Shown here: piece by piece, positions 60,841 to 64,000 of the stretch
Layout: each line of letters starts with the position of its first letter
How positions within the stretch are numbered: the stretch's first letter is position 1
Assembly: GCA_028564675.1 (NCBI GenBank)
Contig: JAOVVO010000110.1
Location: 94,221-158,220 of the forward strand
Length of the DNA stretch: 64,000 nt
Direction of reading: 5' to 3'
Origin: Onchocerca lupi
Lineage: Eukaryota > Nematoda > Chromadorea > Rhabditida > Onchocercidae
Translations under genes and position numbers: made by a program
The notes under the pieces: generated by a model
Databases searched by the model: none
Seen by the model: only the letters and a program-made list of their open reading frames with translations
What the model was told of the DNA's origin: nothing

Positions 60841-63800
60841 ACCTATGTAAATAAAAATGCAAATTGCCATCTGTTACTTCGCAATGAACTCCTCAAATTC
60901 CTCACCGATTTTTTTCAAATTCTGATACAATTTTGCATTCGAATATGCGCGTGCTCTGTGCTTACTTTTTTCCACGTTTTACATGCGACAGCTAAAAGTA
61001 TGTGAGGGGGCGGGGTTTATTGACTCCGCCTTCCCTTTTTCTCTCATTCTCTTTCTACCTCTCATCTCTCTCTCTGTTGCTATGCTTATTACTTTACGTG
61101 GATTTATCCAAGAAAAGGGGGAAAGGAAAGGAGGAAAAAAATGGTAAAAAGAATTAAAATGTTTTCTGATTTGGCATATAAATATAAAAATTTTTGCATT
61201 TGTAACAAATCTGAAAAAGAAAATTTAAATATCTGTTAAAATTTGAAATTGAAACTCTTATTTTAATAAAAGTTAGCTTAATTTGTTTGAAAAAAGGCAT
61301 CAGATTAATCTAAAGAAATTTTATTACATTAATTCTGAGTATTTTTTTGGATCAATCTTTTTGCTCAGTTAATCTTCTCCGACTTAATTTTGATTTAATT
61401 TAATATGATGTAAATTTGATGTTGAAATATTAACTCATAGCTTTTTTCATTTTTCCATAGATTAAATATTCAAATACATCAACATCTAAGAAGTATTGGC
61501 GACTTACAATTTAATATAATTGATACTATTTCCTTTCTTTTTTTTTAATTTCATTCATATTATACCTTTACTTCTTCATTTTTATTCATTTATGCAGAAC
61601 TTGTGATTACAAATTGCGAACAAAGTTCTCAATCATTTGAGAATGCCACCATCGAATCGATCTGCTGCTGCTTCGTTCGATTTAGAAATGACAAAATCCC
61701 AACACGACTGATCTTTTGTCATATGTGCAATCAAATATTCCTAAGCTGATGTTCGACAAAGATGCATTTGCATCAAATATTGCAAACTGTCAGTAAGAGA
61801 TTACAGAAATCTTCTTTTTAGATGCGCCAGGAGGAACTGGTAATATACATTCCTAATAAGATTGATTCTGGCAAAAAATCGATCCCAACATGGCATAGCC
61901 TTAGCTTTTGCATCGTCTGCAATGGCTGCAACATTACTATCAGTGGAAGAACTGCACATTCCGCTTTAAAATTGCCATTGAGCATGCAATTATTTCATTG
62001 AAACTTCCAATGCAATATTTCCAAATCATCCGGCAAGGAAAAAATATTGCAAAATGCAATCTTTTTGTTTGGGATGAATATACAGTGGCCCACAAAAAAT
62101 CGGTCGAGGTTCTTGATCTTGATCGACCAATGCAAGGTTTGCGTGGAAATATCAGATCATTCGGAAACGCATTAATATTGCTTGCAGGAGATTTAAGATG
62201 AACATTTTCCTCGACCGATACCAGCGGATGATATGAATTATTAGCTGAAATGCTCTGCTTTGTGGCGAAACGTAAAGACGTTAAAATTAACTACAAATAT
62301 GCGTGTTCAGCTCCAAAACAATCGACCAGATGGAATATTCTCACATCGTGGGAACGGAACGCAAAACAATCGATCAGTTGATCTGATCACGAGATGAATT
62401 TCATCGCATCATAACTTCTGCAGTTTAGTAACGTCGAAGGAAGAATTGGTTAAAAAAATATTTCCCGATATTCAAACTGGTCATAAGAATCACGATTGGC
62501 TGACTTACGAGCTCTTCTTGCGGCCAAAAACAAAGACATCGACGAACTTAACAATATTATGCAGTCTAATATTCCAAGCGAGGTAGTCACATGTAAATTC
62601 TTCGACACTGTTGTGGAAGCAGATGAAGCAGTTAATTATCCAACAGAATTTTTGAATTCACTCGATCTGCCAGGAATGCCATCGCAACGTACTGCAATTG
62701 GAAATCGGCGTGCGAATTATCATGTTGCAAAATATCAACCAGCCAAAACTTCGCAACGGCATGCGACTTGCAGTAAAAAAATTAATGATAATGTCGTAGA
62801 GGCAATAATCTTGACAGGATCTTTCGAAGGTGAAGATATCCTTATTCTTCGCATTCCTATGATTCCATTTCAATTAAAGGGATTGCAATTTCCAATTCCA
62901 TTGGCATTTTATTCACCATTAACAAAGCTCAGAGTTAATTTTTAGAATTGTGCGGTTTAAATTTAGAGACGGATTGCTTCTCACATAAACAGTTATATGT
63001 TGCTTAATCTGAAGTCGGCAATCAGACAATTTCTATATCTATAAAGACAATGGAACAACAAAAAATATTATTATACCGGCAAGTATTGTGAAATCAAACA
63101 TATTAGATGTGGACGAAAACTGAAATAAAGCCATAACAATGACTGTAAACAAGAAATACTAAAGGACAAGTGGCACGACATAGTTTCAAAGGGACGACAA
63201 ACATGTTTACCGCCAAAACGTTCTAATTCACAGATAAATGACAAAAATCGACGGAGCAACAGCAACAGTTCGGAGTTCCGAGGGTTCCAGTTCGACAGTT
63301 CAAAGCGACACAACAGTAGCAATAATCGGACAATTCACTTGAATAGTATTCTTCTCTATTATTGACAAAGAAAAGAATAATCCAGCAATTACTTTGCCTA
63401 GATCTTCTCTGATACTTGTTTGTTACGAAGAAACACTCTTCATCAACCAATAAAACATTTCTCAACAGCATTCATCTCTGTCACACAAGACACAAAAAAT
63501 CTCTTCACACTTTTTGCTGACCTGGCCTAATAAGAATCAGTCTTCAATCCTACCAAACTACAAATAAAATTACAAAGTATCAGTTTTTTTCCCAATACTA
63601 GAAACATGCTCTTTCTCTTTTCTTTTTTCCATTTCACCAGACTGAGCTACAGCAACGTGTATATAAAAACATGCACGGATTGGAATGAAAAGTTGTGTCA
63701 GAATTTCAAAGCAATAGGTAAGGATTTTTCGATATCTAAGATTTTGGATTAATATAGATGAGGCATGTGTTTAAGAACTTTCGGAAGTTTAAGATTTTGA

Positions 63801-63876
63801 ACAAACGAACATTGATGTTTTTGTTTATATAGATTAGCTGGATCGGCTAGGTGGAACGTGGCCGGGTCCAGCTAGT
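60841..63876 (+). mobile_element. Decayed Helitron with Pif1-type helicase remnant (copy 2)
   Basis: The left end CCTATGTAAATAAAAATGCA begins 36 bases after the fourth cyclase exon. The right end has TTTGTTTATATAGATTAGCT, then GGATCGGC...GGGTCCAGCTAGT. From 61800 to 62945 broken frames of a Pif1-family helicase are readable: Walker A (DAPGGTG near 61822), Walker B (CNLFVWDEYTVAHKK near 62055-62100), LILLAGDLR near 62170-62200, then LLAAKNKDIDELNNIMQSNI and VVEADEAVNYPTEFLNSLDL, and GEDILILRIPMIP. Frameshifts and stops separate them, so it is dead. No Rep nuclease domain was found. A GC-rich hairpin GGCGGGGTTTATTGACTCCG lies at 61010-61030. It is in the same orientation as the interrupted gene. 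Confidence 0.9.
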
Positions 63877-63984
63877 TTATAATAATATTATAAATGTAAA
63901 TCGATTCAACTGCATACTTATCCCTTGCAACTGCAATATGTAATAAATTTTGCATATTGCAAGCATTTTCATAAATGCTCTGTT

Positions 63985-64000
63985 AATATATATATATATA
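63985..64000. repeat. (TA)n microsatellite at window edge
   Basis: The last 16 bases are alternating TA and run off the window. The 110 bases before it, after the Helitron end, show nothing else. Confidence 0.8.

Noticed and set aside
1..64000. Bacterial-type features: CRISPR arrays, operons, ribosome binding sites, Wolbachia insertions
   Set aside because: No regular spacer array, no Shine-Dalgarno-led gene strings and no bacterial coding sequence were seen anywhere in the window.

Overview
The window looks like a piece of an AT-rich nematode nuclear genome. Genes are split into short exons by introns ending in nematode-type TTTCAG, TTTTAG or similar acceptors. A dystrobrevin gene and a receptor-type guanylyl cyclase fit this, as do decayed Helitron copies carrying Pif1-type helicase remnants. 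The long introns and very AT-rich intergenic DNA suggest a spirurid or filarial-like worm more than a Caenorhabditis-like one, but that placement is inference. All gene models were built by eye from splice signals and reading-frame phase.

Layout. (1) About 0.5-13.5 kb, + strand: one gene of about 25 exons encoding a roughly 1000-residue acidic-then-basic protein that I do not recognise. One intron holds a decayed Helitron, another holds an antisense 28S rRNA fragment, and a third holds a decayed duplicate of a neighbouring exon. (2) About 14-24 kb: a cluster of a small gene family I do not recognise. One copy (18.5-19.8 kb, -) has an open reading frame through five phase-matched exons. A second, divergent member (20.7-22.1 kb, -) starts with a clear signal peptide. 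Copies at 15.3-16.5 kb (-) and 23.0-23.6 kb (+) are broken, and a fragment lies at 14.0 kb. Part of the cluster is an inverted duplication. (3) 28.4-35.4 kb, - strand: a complete-looking dystrobrevin gene in 12 exons with the EF-hand-like region, ZZ zinc finger and paired coiled coils. (4) 35.4-58.7 kb: about 23 kb with no convincing gene except one weak candidate exon, filled with AT-rich DNA, decayed tandem repeats, one purine tract and Helitron ends. (5) 58.7-60.8 kb, + strand: the first four exons of a receptor guanylyl cyclase (signal peptide and ligand-binding domain); the rest must lie beyond the window. (6) 60.8-63.9 kb: a larger decayed Helitron lying downstream of those exons.

Dystrobrevin and the guanylyl cyclase are transcribed away from each other across the 23 kb gene-poor interval, so any long-range control of either could lie there. 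Helitron debris is the main mobile DNA. Its copies share a 5' end that is the reverse complement of a stretch lying just inside the 3' hairpin, which recalls the asymmetric terminal inverted repeats of Helitron2-type elements.
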